NCBI GenBank assembly: GCA_003564135.1 | Contig: PWNZ01000006.1 | Location: 1 to 52,384 of the forward strand | DNA: 52,384 nucleotides | DNA from: Candidatus Cloacimonadota bacterium | GTDB lineage: Bacteria; Cloacimonadota; Cloacimonadia; Cloacimonadales; PWNZ01 | Direction of reading: 5' to 3' | Part shown: positions 29,590 to 39,733 of the stretch, piece after piece | Layout of the letters: each line of letters begins with the position of its first letter | Numbering within the stretch: the first letter of the stretch is position 1 | Notes under the pieces: model-generated | Told to the model about the DNA's origin: nothing | Seen by the model: only the letters and a program-made list of their open reading frames with translations | Databases searched by the model: none | Position numbers and translations under genes: made by a program

Positions 29590-29677
29590 AAAAGTTACTA
29601 ATTGCCGGATAACCCGGTGAAATAGAACAGTGAAATAGAAGAAAAGATTTCACAGGTTAAAAATCCAGCGGACCAGC
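29590..29677. repeat. Dispersed intergenic repeat, copy 2
   Basis: It resembles 14882-14946 but with GTGAAATAGAA duplicated. Both copies flank blocks that look rearranged: the end of the adhesin array and the end of the restriction relic. Confidence 0.5.
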
Positions 29678-29866
29678 CGAATGAACCGACCAAAGGGAGC
29701 TCGGCGAGGAACGCAGCCAATTCAGCATTCCGGAAATCTACTGCATTATTTGGGTTTAACAATAAATGCTTCCCAAAAAATTACTCTCTAGGGTCAGGAT
29801 ATGGTACTTTCCAAATCAACACGAATATGGTTCCACTCATAATACTGACCGAAACGCAGTTTAGCT

Positions 29867-29918
29867 TGACCACTAAACAGAATATCCTTGTGAGCTGATC
29901 TTTAAGGTTTAGTGGTCA
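29867..29918 (-). terminator. Stem-loop directly after kce
   Basis: A perfect 12-bp inverted repeat, TGACCACTAAAC (29867-29878) and GTTTAGTGGTCA (29907-29918), begins 2 bases past the kce stop. The loop is 28 bases and there is no T-run, so it may be an RNA-end protecting structure or a Rho-dependent end rather than a classic intrinsic terminator. Confidence 0.45.
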
Positions 29919-29920
29919 GG

Positions 29921-30778
<858 letters not shown>

Positions 30779-32026
30779 TTAGATTTTCATAGATTCTAGA
30801 TATTGGAAAGCTTTTTGTATGGTTGCTACTGTATAATTGAGGTCTTCAACGGTATGTCTATAGGCAATATATCCATGATGATAAGGCTGCAAGAAAACTT
30901 TGTTCCTGATCAGGTACTTGTAAAATTCAGTTCGATAGGTACGATATTTTTTTTCCGGATCAGACTTAAAGGTAATGAACGGCATCCAAGGCATTCCACT
31001 GAATTCGGCAGGTATTTTGGTTTTTTGGAGTATCTGCTCGATCTTTTGCCCAAACCTTCTCCCTTTTTCACTGACAACCTGTAAGACATTATCTCTTTCT
31101 AAAATCTCGATTGTCTTTAGAGCTGCTATCTGGGCAATACTGTTGGGGAAGAAGGTTGAACTGAGGAAAACCTTCTCGACTAATACATCCATAATCTCCT
31201 GCTTGCCTACAACGGCACTGATGGAATAGCCGTTGGCCATAGCTTTACCGAATGTTGCCAAATGTGGAGTAACACCGAACAGTTCCTGAGCTCCACCTAA
31301 ACTGACTCTAAAGCCGGTTCTGATCTCGTCAAAGATCAAGACTATGCCGTTATCTTCTGCTATTTTTTTTACTCCTTGGAGATAGCCTTCATTTGGGGCT
31401 TCAACTTTGTTAGCTAAGGGATGCCCCAAGGGAGTGATAACTATTGCGGCAGTATCTTTACCTATTTTTTGGACTAACTCTTCCAACTGCTGCAGATTGT
31501 TATATTCTATCTCGAGAACATCTTCATATATCTTTTCCGGCACGCCACCTTTGACCTCTACACACCAGTCGTGCCAGCCATGATAACCACAGCGAATAAT
31601 CTTTGTCCTTTCCGTATATGCCCTGGCAATCCTGACAGCTGCCGTTGTGGCATCGGAACCGGTTTTGACAAAGACAGACTTTTCACAACAGGGAATCAGT
31701 TGACGTAATTTCTCAGCTAGTATATTTTGGCAGGGCTGAGTTAAAGAGAAACAGAACCCTTTATCACGAATCTGCTTGATAACCGCTTCGTCAATCTCCT
31801 CTTCCCTATGCCCAATAATAATCGGCCCATACGCACAGAGCATGTCTATATATTCGTTACCATCAACATCGATGACCCGACCACCTTTGGCCTTATCAAA
31901 GAAAATTGGGTACTCTCCTTGGACAAAATTATAAGGACGGCGGATACCTAATATAGCTCCCGGTATCAATTCAAGAGCTTCATTATATAGCTTATTTGTG
32001 TTATCTAAACGTAATCTTTCAGTCAT
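30779..32026 (-). CDS. Class III PLP aminotransferase, glutamate-1-semialdehyde aminomutase-like
   Basis: A PLP-dependent enzyme of 415 residues. Visible are the substrate/PLP region FVKTGSDATTAAVRIARAYT, the Asp of IFDEIRTGFR (about D233) that holds the pyridine nitrogen, and the PLP lysine in TFGKAMANG (about K261). The fold group resembles HemL, but context (thiolase upstream, kce downstream, short gaps) argues against tetrapyrrole synthesis. I infer it makes or consumes the amino/keto pair used by Kce, for example 3-keto-5-aminohexanoate, or a related beta-amino acid. GGAGGA precedes the ATG. Substrate not readable. Confidence 0.82.
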   Translation of the reverse strand: MTERLRLDNTNKLYNEALELIPGAILGIRRPYNFVQGEYPIFFDKAKGGRVIDVDGNEYIDMLCAYGPIIIGHREEEIDEAVIKQIRDKGFCFSLTQPCQNILAEKLRQLIPCCEKSVFVKTGSDATTAAVRIARAYTERTKIIRCGYHGWHDWCVEVKGGVPEKIYEDVLEIEYNNLQQLEELVQKIGKDTAAIVITPLGHPLANKVEAPNEGYLQGVKKIAEDNGIVLIFDEIRTGFRVSLGGAQELFGVTPHLATFGKAMANGYSISAVVGKQEIMDVLVEKVFLSSTFFPNSIAQIAALKTIEILERDNVLQVVSEKGRRFGQKIEQILQKTKIPAEFSGMPWMPFITFKSDPEKKYRTYRTEFYKYLIRNKVFLQPYHHGYIAYRHTVEDLNYTVATIQKAFQYLESMKI

Positions 32027-32043
32027 TGTTCCTCCATTTCTGA

Positions 32044-33249
32044 CTAGGATTTATTTGCTTCTATTATTGAGGCGATGCCCATGCCGCCGCCGATACAAAG
32101 TGAGGCCAACCCTTTTTTTGCATTCTTCTTAAGCATTTGATGTATGAGGGTAACTATGATTCTCGCCCCGCTGGCTCCAATAGGATGACCTAAAGCAATA
32201 GCTCCACCGTTAACATTTATCTTCTTAGAGTTAACTTCACCGATATTTTCTGCTTTCAATCCTTTTAAAACAGCTAAAGATTGAGCAGCAAAGGCTTCAT
32301 TAAATTCTATCAGGTCTATACTATCTAAGGTCAGATTCTGTTTCTTCAATAGCTTAGTAACAGCATTAACCGGAGCGATGCCCATAACCGATGGATCAAC
32401 ACCGACAGTAACTGAATCTAAGAAGCAGGCAATCGGACAAATGCCAAGTTGCTCAGCTTTACGTTCGTTCATCATGACTAGTATAGCGGCACCATCGTTA
32501 ATTCCCGAGGAATTACCGGCAGTAACCGTTCCATCCTTCTTGAAGGCAGGTTTGAGCTTGGACATAACTTCCATGCTTGCATCTTTTCTTGGAAATTCGT
32601 CAGTATCTATCATTATTTCTTTCTTTTTCCGGTCGAACTTTTTGACAGGTACAATCTCGTCGATGAATTTTCCCCCATCAATTGCATTTACAGCTCTTTT
32701 TTGACTCTCTACAGCGAACTTATCCATCTCATCTCGGGTGAGATTATATTTATAGGCAAGATTCTCCGCTGTAATACCCATGTGATAGCGATTAAAGACA
32801 TCAGTAAGTCCATCTATAAGCAGGCCATCAATAACTTTTTTATCGCCCAGCTTAGCACCCCATCTTTGCTCGGGTAGGTAATAAGGTACCTGACTCATAT
32901 TCTCAACTCCACCTGCAACTACTATAGAAGCCTCCCCGTTCCGGATTGAACGTGCTGCTAAAGCTACAGCTTTCATGCCTGAGCCACAGACCATATTAAC
33001 CGTCCATGCAGGCACTGCTACAGGAATCCCTGAGTTGATCGCTATCTGACGAGATATATTTTGACCCATTCCGGCGCCAATAACATTGCCAATGATGACT
33101 TCGTCAATCTGTTCACCATCTAGTTTGATATTTTGGAATATGTTTTTTAGTACCTGCGAACCTAGCTCTGCTGCCGATACATCCTTAAAAGAGCCTCCAA
33201 AGCTGCCTATAGCAGTTCTTTTGGCTGCTACAATGACTACTCTGTTCAT
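32044..33249 (-). CDS. Acetyl-CoA C-acetyltransferase (thiolase)
   Basis: Reversibly splits acetoacetyl-CoA to two acetyl-CoA. The 401-residue protein has the nucleophilic Cys in NMVCGSGMKAV (C88), the catalytic His in GGAIALGHPIGASG and the second Cys in CIGGGMGIA. Length and motifs fit the short-chain AtoB/ThlA type. GGAGGTT precedes the ATG. First gene of the minus-strand operon with the aminotransferase (17-base gap) and kce. It fits fermentation of acetoacetate made by Kce, although a CoA transferase, needed to activate acetoacetate, is not here. Confidence 0.92.
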   Translation of the reverse strand: MNRVVIVAAKRTAIGSFGGSFKDVSAAELGSQVLKNIFQNIKLDGEQIDEVIIGNVIGAGMGQNISRQIAINSGIPVAVPAWTVNMVCGSGMKAVALAARSIRNGEASIVVAGGVENMSQVPYYLPEQRWGAKLGDKKVIDGLLIDGLTDVFNRYHMGITAENLAYKYNLTRDEMDKFAVESQKRAVNAIDGGKFIDEIVPVKKFDRKKKEIMIDTDEFPRKDASMEVMSKLKPAFKKDGTVTAGNSSGINDGAAILVMMNERKAEQLGICPIACFLDSVTVGVDPSVMGIAPVNAVTKLLKKQNLTLDSIDLIEFNEAFAAQSLAVLKGLKAENIGEVNSKKINVNGGAIALGHPIGASGARIIVTLIHQMLKKNAKKGLASLCIGGGMGIASIIEANKS

Positions 33250-33372
33250 AACGAACCTCCTTTCTACCCATTCTTATTAATCTTTAAGCCATCTTTAAAA
33301 CTACCACTTTAACGTCAACTTTTATCAGTAACTGCTTTTCTATAGAAGAGAATAGCTTCTTAATCAGCCATC

Positions 33373-33439
33373 TTTTTATGCTTAGATCAAACAGTAAAGG
33401 AATATAAATGATATTCCTTTACAAAAAAGAGCATAAAAA
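33373..33439. promoter_or_regulatory. Nested inverted repeats upstream of the sensor kinase
   Basis: An outer perfect 10-bp pair, TTTTTATGCT (33373-33382) and AGCATAAAAA (33430-33439), encloses an inner perfect hairpin AAAGGAATAT/ATATTCCTTT (33396-33405 and 33411-33420, 5-base loop). It lies between the divergent thiolase operon and the kinase, so operator or leader-RNA roles are possible. Confidence 0.35.
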
Positions 33440-33495
33440 AAATATGGATCAAAAGTAATGGTTACAGCTCAGATAGTACATGCAAGGAGGAAAAT

Positions 33496-36400
33496 ATGCG
33501 AGCTCTCAGGGTATCGCTTCTTTTATTTCTATTAGTTAGCGTCAACTCTTATCTTTATGACTATTCTCACGAATATTTTGACAGAACCATCTCTTTTGTT
33601 GGTGATCACAATTATCCACCTTATGAGTTCACCGATAATGACGGTCAACCGGTCGGTTTTAACATTGATATCCTCAGAGCTATCGCTGAAGAAACTGGGT
33701 TGGATATTAAGATAGAGTTAATGACCTGGAGTAAGGCAATTGATATGGTTGATAAGAGAGAAGCTGATGCCCTAACCGGAATGATGTACTCTATAGAGAG
33801 AGCTGAAACCTTTCATTTCTCCCGCCCACACTCATTTGTTGATATGGCGATAATTTTATCTGACCATAGTCCAACTGTCTCCTCTGAAGCAGACTTGTTC
33901 GGTAAATCAATTGTCGTCCAGCAAAACGACATTATGCATGAGTTTACCTTAAGGAAAGGATATACTGATCAATTAATTGCCGTTCCCAACATTAGCGAAG
34001 GGCTATTATTGTTATCTACAGGGGTAGTCGATGTGGGTCTTTTCACCGAACTGCCGGCAAAGTATACTGCAGAAGAATTAGACTTAAGCAATATAAGATT
34101 TGTAAACGGGTTTATGCTGAGAAATGAATATTGTTTTGCAACTCTTCATGAAAACAGCTTCTTGAATTCCATTTTAAATGAAGGTCTCTTAGAGATCAAA
34201 GAATCCGGACTTTACTGGGACATTCATGAACAATGGTTAGGAAAATATGATCAAGTAGGGATAACTTATGATACCGTCTTAAAATATATAGTTATCTCGC
34301 TTATTCTTCTAGGACTGTTGGCATTAGTCATCCTTATATGGACAATTTCTATCAAGTCCTCGCTGAAAAAGCGCACTATGCATTTGGATCAAGAGCTTCA
34401 AGCGCATAAGAAAACCTCCATAGAACTGCAAAAAAGCACTGATCGGTTCAAGTACATATTCGAAAATGTACCGGAGTTTATTTTTGAGACTGATATCTCG
34501 GGAAAGATCCTATTTGCGAATAAAAATATCAAGAAAATCCTGGGTTACAACCAGAGAGAAGCAATTGGATCGCTGAAATTATCCGATTTAATTCATCCTA
34601 ATGATATTGATAAATTAAAGCATTTTTATTCTGAACTGCAAGAAAAGGGTAACTCGGTGGTTCAGCTTTCCGGCTTAACAAAAAACAGATTGGAAATTCA
34701 GTTGATATTATACTCTACTTTAAAGACATTTTCGGATAAAGAATCCCGAATTTTAGGTATAGGTGTTGACTTCACATACCAATGGAAACAAGAGATCTTG
34801 AAGAAGACTATCTACGAAATATCAGACCTAACCCACGAGTCAAAAAACCTGCCCCATTTATTTAAAAAAATACATCAAGCGGTTGAAAAACTCATGCCCG
34901 CTAAAAATTTCTATATCGCACTGTACAATGAAAAATCAAACACATTATCTTTTCCATATTTTGTTGATGAGGTTTCAGGACGTCCGAACCCAAAAAGGCA
35001 AGGCAAGGGCATGACTGAATACGTAATGAACCTTAAGCAAGCAATCTTAGTAACTAAACAAGAAATGCTGCAGCTATACGAGCAAGGGAAAATCAATTCA
35101 ATAGATAACATTTCCGAAGTATGGCTAGGAGTACCGCTAATAATAAACCAAATGGTAATTGGAGTTGTTGCTGTCCAGGATTTCAACAACATGGAAACAT
35201 ACGGTGAGACTGAGAAACAACTATTAAACTATGTTTCTGAACAGATCGCTTTTGCCATCTCCAGGAAACGGGCAGAAGAACAGATCCAACAAAAAACAAT
35301 CCTCTTTGAAGAATTGTTTTGTAATGCACCCACTGGAATTGTTTTGGTAGATAGAGAGGATAGAGTTCTCAACGCCAACCAAGCCTTTTTATCCATGTTT
35401 GCCTACAAACACCATGAAATCGTTAAAAGAGCTATTAATGATCTTATTGTCCCTCCTGACCACCAAGAAGAAGCTATGTCATTGTCCCGATCGACACAAA
35501 ACATGGAAACAGCATCTGTGGAAACGATCAGGCAGGATAAATATGGAAAATTATTAAACGTAATTGCCTATGGTGTCCCGGTATTAATAGATGGAGAACT
35601 CGAGGCGATTTACGGCATCTACGTTGACATTACGGAACTCCATAAAGCGAAAACTAATCTATCTGAAGAACGAGACAGACTTCAAGTAATGCTAGGTTCA
35701 ATTGGCGATGGCGTTATTGCGACTGATGATGAGGGGAAAATTGTATTGATGAATAAAATCGCCTCTGATCTAACCGGATTCTCTATGGAAGAAGCTTTAA
35801 ACCTACCTATTGAACAAGTTTTCAGCATATTCAATGAGATAACCGGTGAAGATATTGACAGCATTGTCAGACGGGTAATCGAAACCAGAGAGATTAGCCA
35901 TCTTAGTAATCATACTGTCCTCCGTTCTCGTAATGGTGAAAACTACATTATTGAAGACAGTGCCGCTCCAATTATTGACGAAAGTGAGAGGTTGATCGGA
36001 ATCATTTTAGTCTTTAGAGACTCTACTGAAAAGAAGAGATTGGAGGTCGAATTGCAGCGCAATGCTAAGCTGGAGTCAATAGGTATTTTAGCCGGCGGAA
36101 TTGCTCACGACTTTAATAACATATTAACCTCGATTATCGGTAATCTCACATTAGCTCGCAAAGCTTGCAATAAGAAAAAGATTTTTGATATAGATTTGAA
36201 GCTCATAGAAGCAGAAAAGGCTTCATTAAGAGCCAGAAAACTAACCCAGCAACTATTGACCTACTCAAAGGGTGGTGAACCGGTCAAAAGTACAGCCTCT
36301 GTGAAAGAAATTTTGGAAGAAACCGTTGATTTTGCCACCTTAGGATCAAACATAACAACCGAGTTGAAAATCGATGATAATATTTGGAATATTGAAGTCG

Positions 36401-37203
36401 ATGCAGGCCAAATTGGTCAGGTGATAAACAATCTGACAATAAACGGTGTTCAGGCAATGCCAGAAGGGGGTATATTAACCATTACAGCTTTCAATTGCGA
36501 TTTGATGTGTGAGAAATATAAATCATTACAACCGGGCAAATATGTTTTAATCAATATTATTGATACAGGTAAAGGTATAGATCGTGAAACTCTAAAGAAA
36601 ATATTCGACCCCTTCTTCACTACCAAAACAAAAGGAACGGGACTAGGGCTGACCACCAGTATCGGTATTATAAAGAATCATAATGGCTATATGACAGTTG
36701 ATTCCGAGCTAGGAAAAGGCTCGACATTCTCCATCTACTTACCGGCAACTGACAAAAAACCCAAAAACACAATAACCTCTCCCATCAAAGAGAATGGTAA
36801 TGGTCACGTGTTGTTAATGGATGATGATCAATCACTGGCCGGAGTTGTTACAGAGATGTTGGAGACTTTAGGATATACAGTTACGGTAGCTAATAACGGT
36901 GAGGAAGCAATAAGTATATATAAAACTATGCTTCATAAAAAAAACCGTCCCGATGTGGTAGTTTTAGACCTAACCATACCAGGCGGTATGGGTGGCAAAG
37001 ATGTTGTCAAAGAACTCCTCAAGATTGACCCAGAAGCTAACTGCATCGTTTCCAGCGGTTATTCCTCAGATCCGATTATGGCAAGGTACAAAGAATACGG
37101 ATTCAGAGGGGTACTTGCTAAACCTTATTCTTTCAAAGAATTAGCTAATACTTTAGCAAAATTCACCAAGGATAGTCCGTTATCCGATAATAATGCCGAC
37201 TAA
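33496..37203 (+). CDS. Hybrid sensor histidine kinase with periplasmic solute-binding domain
   Basis: A membrane signalling protein of 1235 residues. An N-terminal signal segment is followed by a family 3 solute-binding domain (about 30-250; VGDHNYPPYEFTDNDGQPVG, NIDILRAIAEETG) that probably sits in the periplasm and senses an amino acid or similar ligand. A membrane helix covers about 257-280. A PAS (about 310-430), a GAF (about 440-590) and two PAS domains (about 600-845) come next. The kinase follows: phospho-His H871 in GGIAHDFNN, ATP-binding DTGKGID and GTGLGLTTS. A receiver domain ends it, with phospho-acceptor D1158 (VVVLDLTIPGG). AAGGAGGAAA precedes the ATG. No partner regulator is adjacent. 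Its 3' end overlaps the convergent transporter gene by 24 bases. Confidence 0.92.
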   Translation: MRALRVSLLLFLLVSVNSYLYDYSHEYFDRTISFVGDHNYPPYEFTDNDGQPVGFNIDILRAIAEETGLDIKIELMTWSKAIDMVDKREADALTGMMYSIERAETFHFSRPHSFVDMAIILSDHSPTVSSEADLFGKSIVVQQNDIMHEFTLRKGYTDQLIAVPNISEGLLLLSTGVVDVGLFTELPAKYTAEELDLSNIRFVNGFMLRNEYCFATLHENSFLNSILNEGLLEIKESGLYWDIHEQWLGKYDQVGITYDTVLKYIVISLILLGLLALVILIWTISIKSSLKKRTMHLDQELQAHKKTSIELQKSTDRFKYIFENVPEFIFETDISGKILFANKNIKKILGYNQREAIGSLKLSDLIHPNDIDKLKHFYSELQEKGNSVVQLSGLTKNRLEIQLILYSTLKTFSDKESRILGIGVDFTYQWKQEILKKTIYEISDLTHESKNLPHLFKKIHQAVEKLMPAKNFYIALYNEKSNTLSFPYFVDEVSGRPNPKRQGKGMTEYVMNLKQAILVTKQEMLQLYEQGKINSIDNISEVWLGVPLIINQMVIGVVAVQDFNNMETYGETEKQLLNYVSEQIAFAISRKRAEEQIQQKTILFEELFCNAPTGIVLVDREDRVLNANQAFLSMFAYKHHEIVKRAINDLIVPPDHQEEAMSLSRSTQNMETASVETIRQDKYGKLLNVIAYGVPVLIDGELEAIYGIYVDITELHKAKTNLSEERDRLQVMLGSIGDGVIATDDEGKIVLMNKIASDLTGFSMEEALNLPIEQVFSIFNEITGEDIDSIVRRVIETREISHLSNHTVLRSRNGENYIIEDSAAPIIDESERLIGIILVFRDSTEKKRLEVELQRNAKLESIGILAGGIAHDFNNILTSIIGNLTLARKACNKKKIFDIDLKLIEAEKASLRARKLTQQLLTYSKGGEPVKSTASVKEILEETVDFATLGSNITTELKIDDNIWNIEVDAGQIGQVINNLTINGVQAMPEGGILTITAFNCDLMCEKYKSLQPGKYVLINIIDTGKGIDRETLKKIFDPFFTTKTKGTGLGLTTSIGIIKNHNGYMTVDSELGKGSTFSIYLPATDKKPKNTITSPIKENGNGHVLLMDDDQSLAGVVTEMLETLGYTVTVANNGEEAISIYKTMLHKKNRPDVVVLDLTIPGGMGGKDVVKELLKIDPEANCIVSSGYSSDPIMARYKEYGFRGVLAKPYSFKELANTLAKFTKDSPLSDNNAD

Positions 37204-37749
37204 ACCGGCCCCAATAGATAAGAATATCGGATTGACTCCTGTCTTCAATGCCAAGATAAAAACAACAATAAAGAGCACCAAGGAGAGATAATTAACAAAA
37301 TGCCAGCGCATCTCAAATATATCGGAACTCAATACGGCTCCGTTGAAAATGGTTAACTCCATAAAGTATAGGACGGCCACAGCAATCATTCCGACAGTGA
37401 TAGGCCGAACCCCTTCTAAAATTGACTTTAATAACAAACTGTCTTTGCATTTTCGCATAATTATAAAAACCACAAACATCAGAATCAGAGATGGACTAAT
37501 TACGCCTACCGTAGCAACGAAAGCTCCAACCAAACCCTGACTTCTGAAGCCTATGTAAGTTGCAGCGTTAATTGCTATTGGACCTGGTGTCATCTGTGAT
37601 AAAGCCAAAATATCCGGAAACTCGCTGATAGGTACCAGTTCGCTTCTTCTTATCTGTTGATATAACAAGGGAAGTAAGACATATCCACCGCCAAAGCTGA
37701 ACAGTCCAAGTTTAAAGAAGATAAAGTATATTTTTATTAAAGCAATCAT
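37180..37749 (-). CDS. Chromate transporter family protein, half-size subunit 2
   Basis: A 189-residue membrane protein of the CHR family, one half of a two-gene transporter. It has the family signatures FGGGYVLLPLL and SQMTPGPIAINAATYIG plus about five or six hydrophobic segments. Its ATG overlaps the stop of the partner gene by 4 bases, so the two subunits are translated together. Chromate or sulfate transport is the family label; the true substrate in a fermenter is uncertain. The last codons overlap the end of the convergent kinase gene. Confidence 0.87.
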   Translation of the reverse strand: MIALIKIYFIFFKLGLFSFGGGYVLLPLLYQQIRRSELVPISEFPDILALSQMTPGPIAINAATYIGFRSQGLVGAFVATVGVISPSLILMFVVFIIMRKCKDSLLLKSILEGVRPITVGMIAVAVLYFMELTIFNGAVLSSDIFEMRWHFVNYLSLVLFIVVFILALKTGVNPIFLSIGAGLVGIIIG

Positions 37750-38336
37750 TTCTCTCTCCTTTGGTCGTTTTTAGCTGGTCTCTTGACAACTTGGTAATAG
37801 TGACGGATCAGTCCAATAATCACCCCTAAAATCAACAACCATACAATATCTGCGTCAAAAATACTAATAGCTACAAAAGCAAATAGACTAATCAGTATAG
37901 CATCTATTTTCCCTCCGGAAAAAACCTTAGAAGACAATCTAACAGCTGACATCAGAATCAAAGCAGCAGAACCGGTGATGATACCATTGATAACTCTCCT
38001 CACTATCTCTTCATCTCGTACTTGCAAGATAAATATCAATATAATCAGCACTGCTAAGAATGCAGGTATAGCCATACCCAATACGGCAGCTATCCCCCCC
38101 CAGATACCTCGCTTACACATACCAATATTAAAAGCAGCATTGATAGATATCGCGCCCGGTATAGACTGACTTACGGTCAGAATATCAACAAACTCCTCAT
38201 CATCAAACCATCTCCGCTTAACCAATATCTCAGAATAAAAGTACGGAAGCATAGCATAGCCGCCTCCAAAGGTTACCACTCCTATCTTCAGGCATACGAA
38301 AAAAATCTCGGCTAAACTTATATCTTCCTTGATCAT
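37746..38336 (-). CDS. Chromate transporter family protein, half-size subunit 1
   Basis: A 196-residue membrane protein with TFGGGYAMLPYF and SQSIPGAISINAAFNIG, the same signatures as the following gene, so the pair arose by duplication. No strong ribosome binding site is visible before ATG 38336. It follows tsaB by 38 bases on the minus strand. Confidence 0.87.
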   Translation of the reverse strand: MIKEDISLAEIFFVCLKIGVVTFGGGYAMLPYFYSEILVKRRWFDDEEFVDILTVSQSIPGAISINAAFNIGMCKRGIWGGIAAVLGMAIPAFLAVLIILIFILQVRDEEIVRRVINGIITGSAALILMSAVRLSSKVFSGGKIDAILISLFAFVAISIFDADIVWLLILGVIIGLIRHYYQVVKRPAKNDQRREK

Positions 38337-38374
38337 ATTCGCTTTAAGGTTCTTGACGATTTAGCTGTTTATCG

Positions 38375-39073
38375 TTACTCATCATGATATTTATCTTTGA
38401 GTTGTTTGTTAATCTCTGCTTGTGATTTCCTGTAGTAATAAGGCTCTAGGTTAGAGATAGCATCAAAGTCGAATTCAGGTGCTATTTTCTCATTGATGGC
38501 CATGCTTATTAGAGTTGAGGCAATAATTAAATTTTGATGAGGCATACCTTTAGCTATTATATTACAGGACTCATTGATAAACTGAATGTATTTCACTACA
38601 CCATCACCGATGATTATTGCCGGACGGTTGATTTTTTTCAAGAAAAGACCGGGCTTATCATTCTGCGGGGGAATCAAAACCTGTAAGTCTTTATCATACA
38701 CTGCGGCATATACCTCATTCATCTTTGCGTCTATAAACGGCACAATATCTGCTTGGCAACCAAAAAGATTGTAGGCCATCGAATAAAGACTATTAACCGG
38801 AAAAAGTGGAATCTGCTTAGCAGTGCATATACCCTTAACTGTTGCTAGCCCAATTCGCAAACCGGTAAACGAACCCGGACCGTTGGAATAAATAATCAAA
38901 TCCAGTTCATCCAAACACATGTCACTATCCTTAAGACATTTGTCAATCTGTAGTATCAACCTCTCTGAATGTGTAGCCTTAATATTAAGGTAACTGATGC
39001 AAACCAAACGATCGTTCCGGCTAACCGCTACACTTCCCCAACTTGATGATGTGTCTAACGCTAAGATATTCAA
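38375..39073 (-). CDS. tsaB: tRNA threonylcarbamoyladenosine biosynthesis protein TsaB
   Basis: A partner of TsaD in making t6A at position 37 of ANN-decoding tRNAs. The 232-residue protein has the ASKHA opening MNILALDTSSSWGSVAVS and the family motif SNGPGSFTGLRIGLATVKG. It lacks the metal-binding histidines of TsaD, as expected. Probably the first gene of a unit with the two transporter genes; the functional link between them is not obvious. Confidence 0.92.
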   Translation of the reverse strand: MNILALDTSSSWGSVAVSRNDRLVCISYLNIKATHSERLILQIDKCLKDSDMCLDELDLIIYSNGPGSFTGLRIGLATVKGICTAKQIPLFPVNSLYSMAYNLFGCQADIVPFIDAKMNEVYAAVYDKDLQVLIPPQNDKPGLFLKKINRPAIIIGDGVVKYIQFINESCNIIAKGMPHQNLIIASTLISMAINEKIAPEFDFDAISNLEPYYYRKSQAEINKQLKDKYHDE

Positions 39074-39477
39074 GGTTTCTCCTGTTCTCTAAATCTTTAT
39101 TATTAACACCGATGTCCGACGATACCGATACCCGTAATTTCGACTTACAAAAAATCGGAGTGTTAGTATTATGTCAAGGATAGTGTTGCCTTAGTAAACA
39201 ATATTTATATCAGAGCAAAGCTTCTTTTTTATAGGCAAAACTTCGACACAGCAGTGTTCGGATATCAGTGATTGTAGGCAAGCGCTGCTTATCTTTTTTA
39301 GGAAAGACCATTTTTCAGGCAACAAAAGGGGTTAACTACCCGTTATACGTATGGACGGTTTGTGTATTGTCGAGATAAATCTTGATTATTCAGTAGAAGA
39401 GTACAAATATCTTGACAAATAAAGCTAACTTATAAGAGAATGAAAAGCAGAGCAACCTAGAAAAAGGAGTACTAATT
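39074..39477. other. Divergent intergenic region before the lipoprotein gene
   Basis: 404 bp without a gene, AT-rich. A TTGACA at 39412-39417 with TATAAG at 39431-39436 (13 bp apart, too close for comfort) is the only promoter-like pair seen toward the lipoprotein gene. Confidence 0.45.
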
Positions 39478-39723
39478 ATGAAAGTAATATTCAGATTAAC
39501 TATACTCGCTATTCTGGCGATTATGTTAACGCTTGTTGCATGTTCAACTCCTCCTCCTCCTGTCAGTCAAAGCGAACTGCAGGCGGCAAGGAGTGAGACC
39601 CTAGAAGCAGAAGAGTCCGCTGCCAGCAGCGATCAAGAGCTACAAGAATTAGAGGCCCAGCTTTCTCGTCGTGAAGCCGAGTTACGAAGCCTTAGAGATT
39701 ACGAGAGACAGTTAGGTTTTTAG
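39478..39723 (+). CDS. Small coiled-coil lipoprotein
   Basis: An 81-residue product. It has a lipoprotein signal (AILAIMLTLVACSTPPPP, lipid-modified Cys about residue 21), a proline linker, and then a charged heptad-like coiled coil (LQAARSETLEAEESAASSDQ). This recalls small Lpp-like or cell-wall-linked lipoproteins. AAAAAGGAG precedes the ATG. The following LysM gene starts 10 bases later, with its ribosome binding site overlapping this stop codon, so the two probably work together at the wall. Confidence 0.82.
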   Translation: MKVIFRLTILAILAIMLTLVACSTPPPPVSQSELQAARSETLEAEESAASSDQELQELEAQLSRREAELRSLRDYERQLGF

Positions 39724-39733
39724 GAGGTCTTAA

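Larger units (their letters stand above)
29405..29920. other. Intergenic region with repeat copy and stem-loop
   Basis: No gene is visible. A GC-richer patch at about 29500-29570, the second copy of the dispersed repeat (29590-29677) and an inverted repeat close to the kce stop are the recognisable contents. Confidence 0.55.

Noticed and set aside
30779-32026. hemL for tetrapyrrole synthesis
   Set aside because: The family likeness is real, but the operon with thiolase and kce and the absence of other haem genes make this role unlikely.
37180-38336. A single chromate transporter gene split by a frameshift
   Set aside because: Each half has its own start and the complete FGGGY/PG signatures; two-gene half-size CHR systems are a known arrangement.
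39412-39436. Promoter of the lipoprotein gene as a separate annotation
   Set aside because: TTGACA is followed by TATAAG only 13 bp later, too short to call; it is noted in the intergenic entry.
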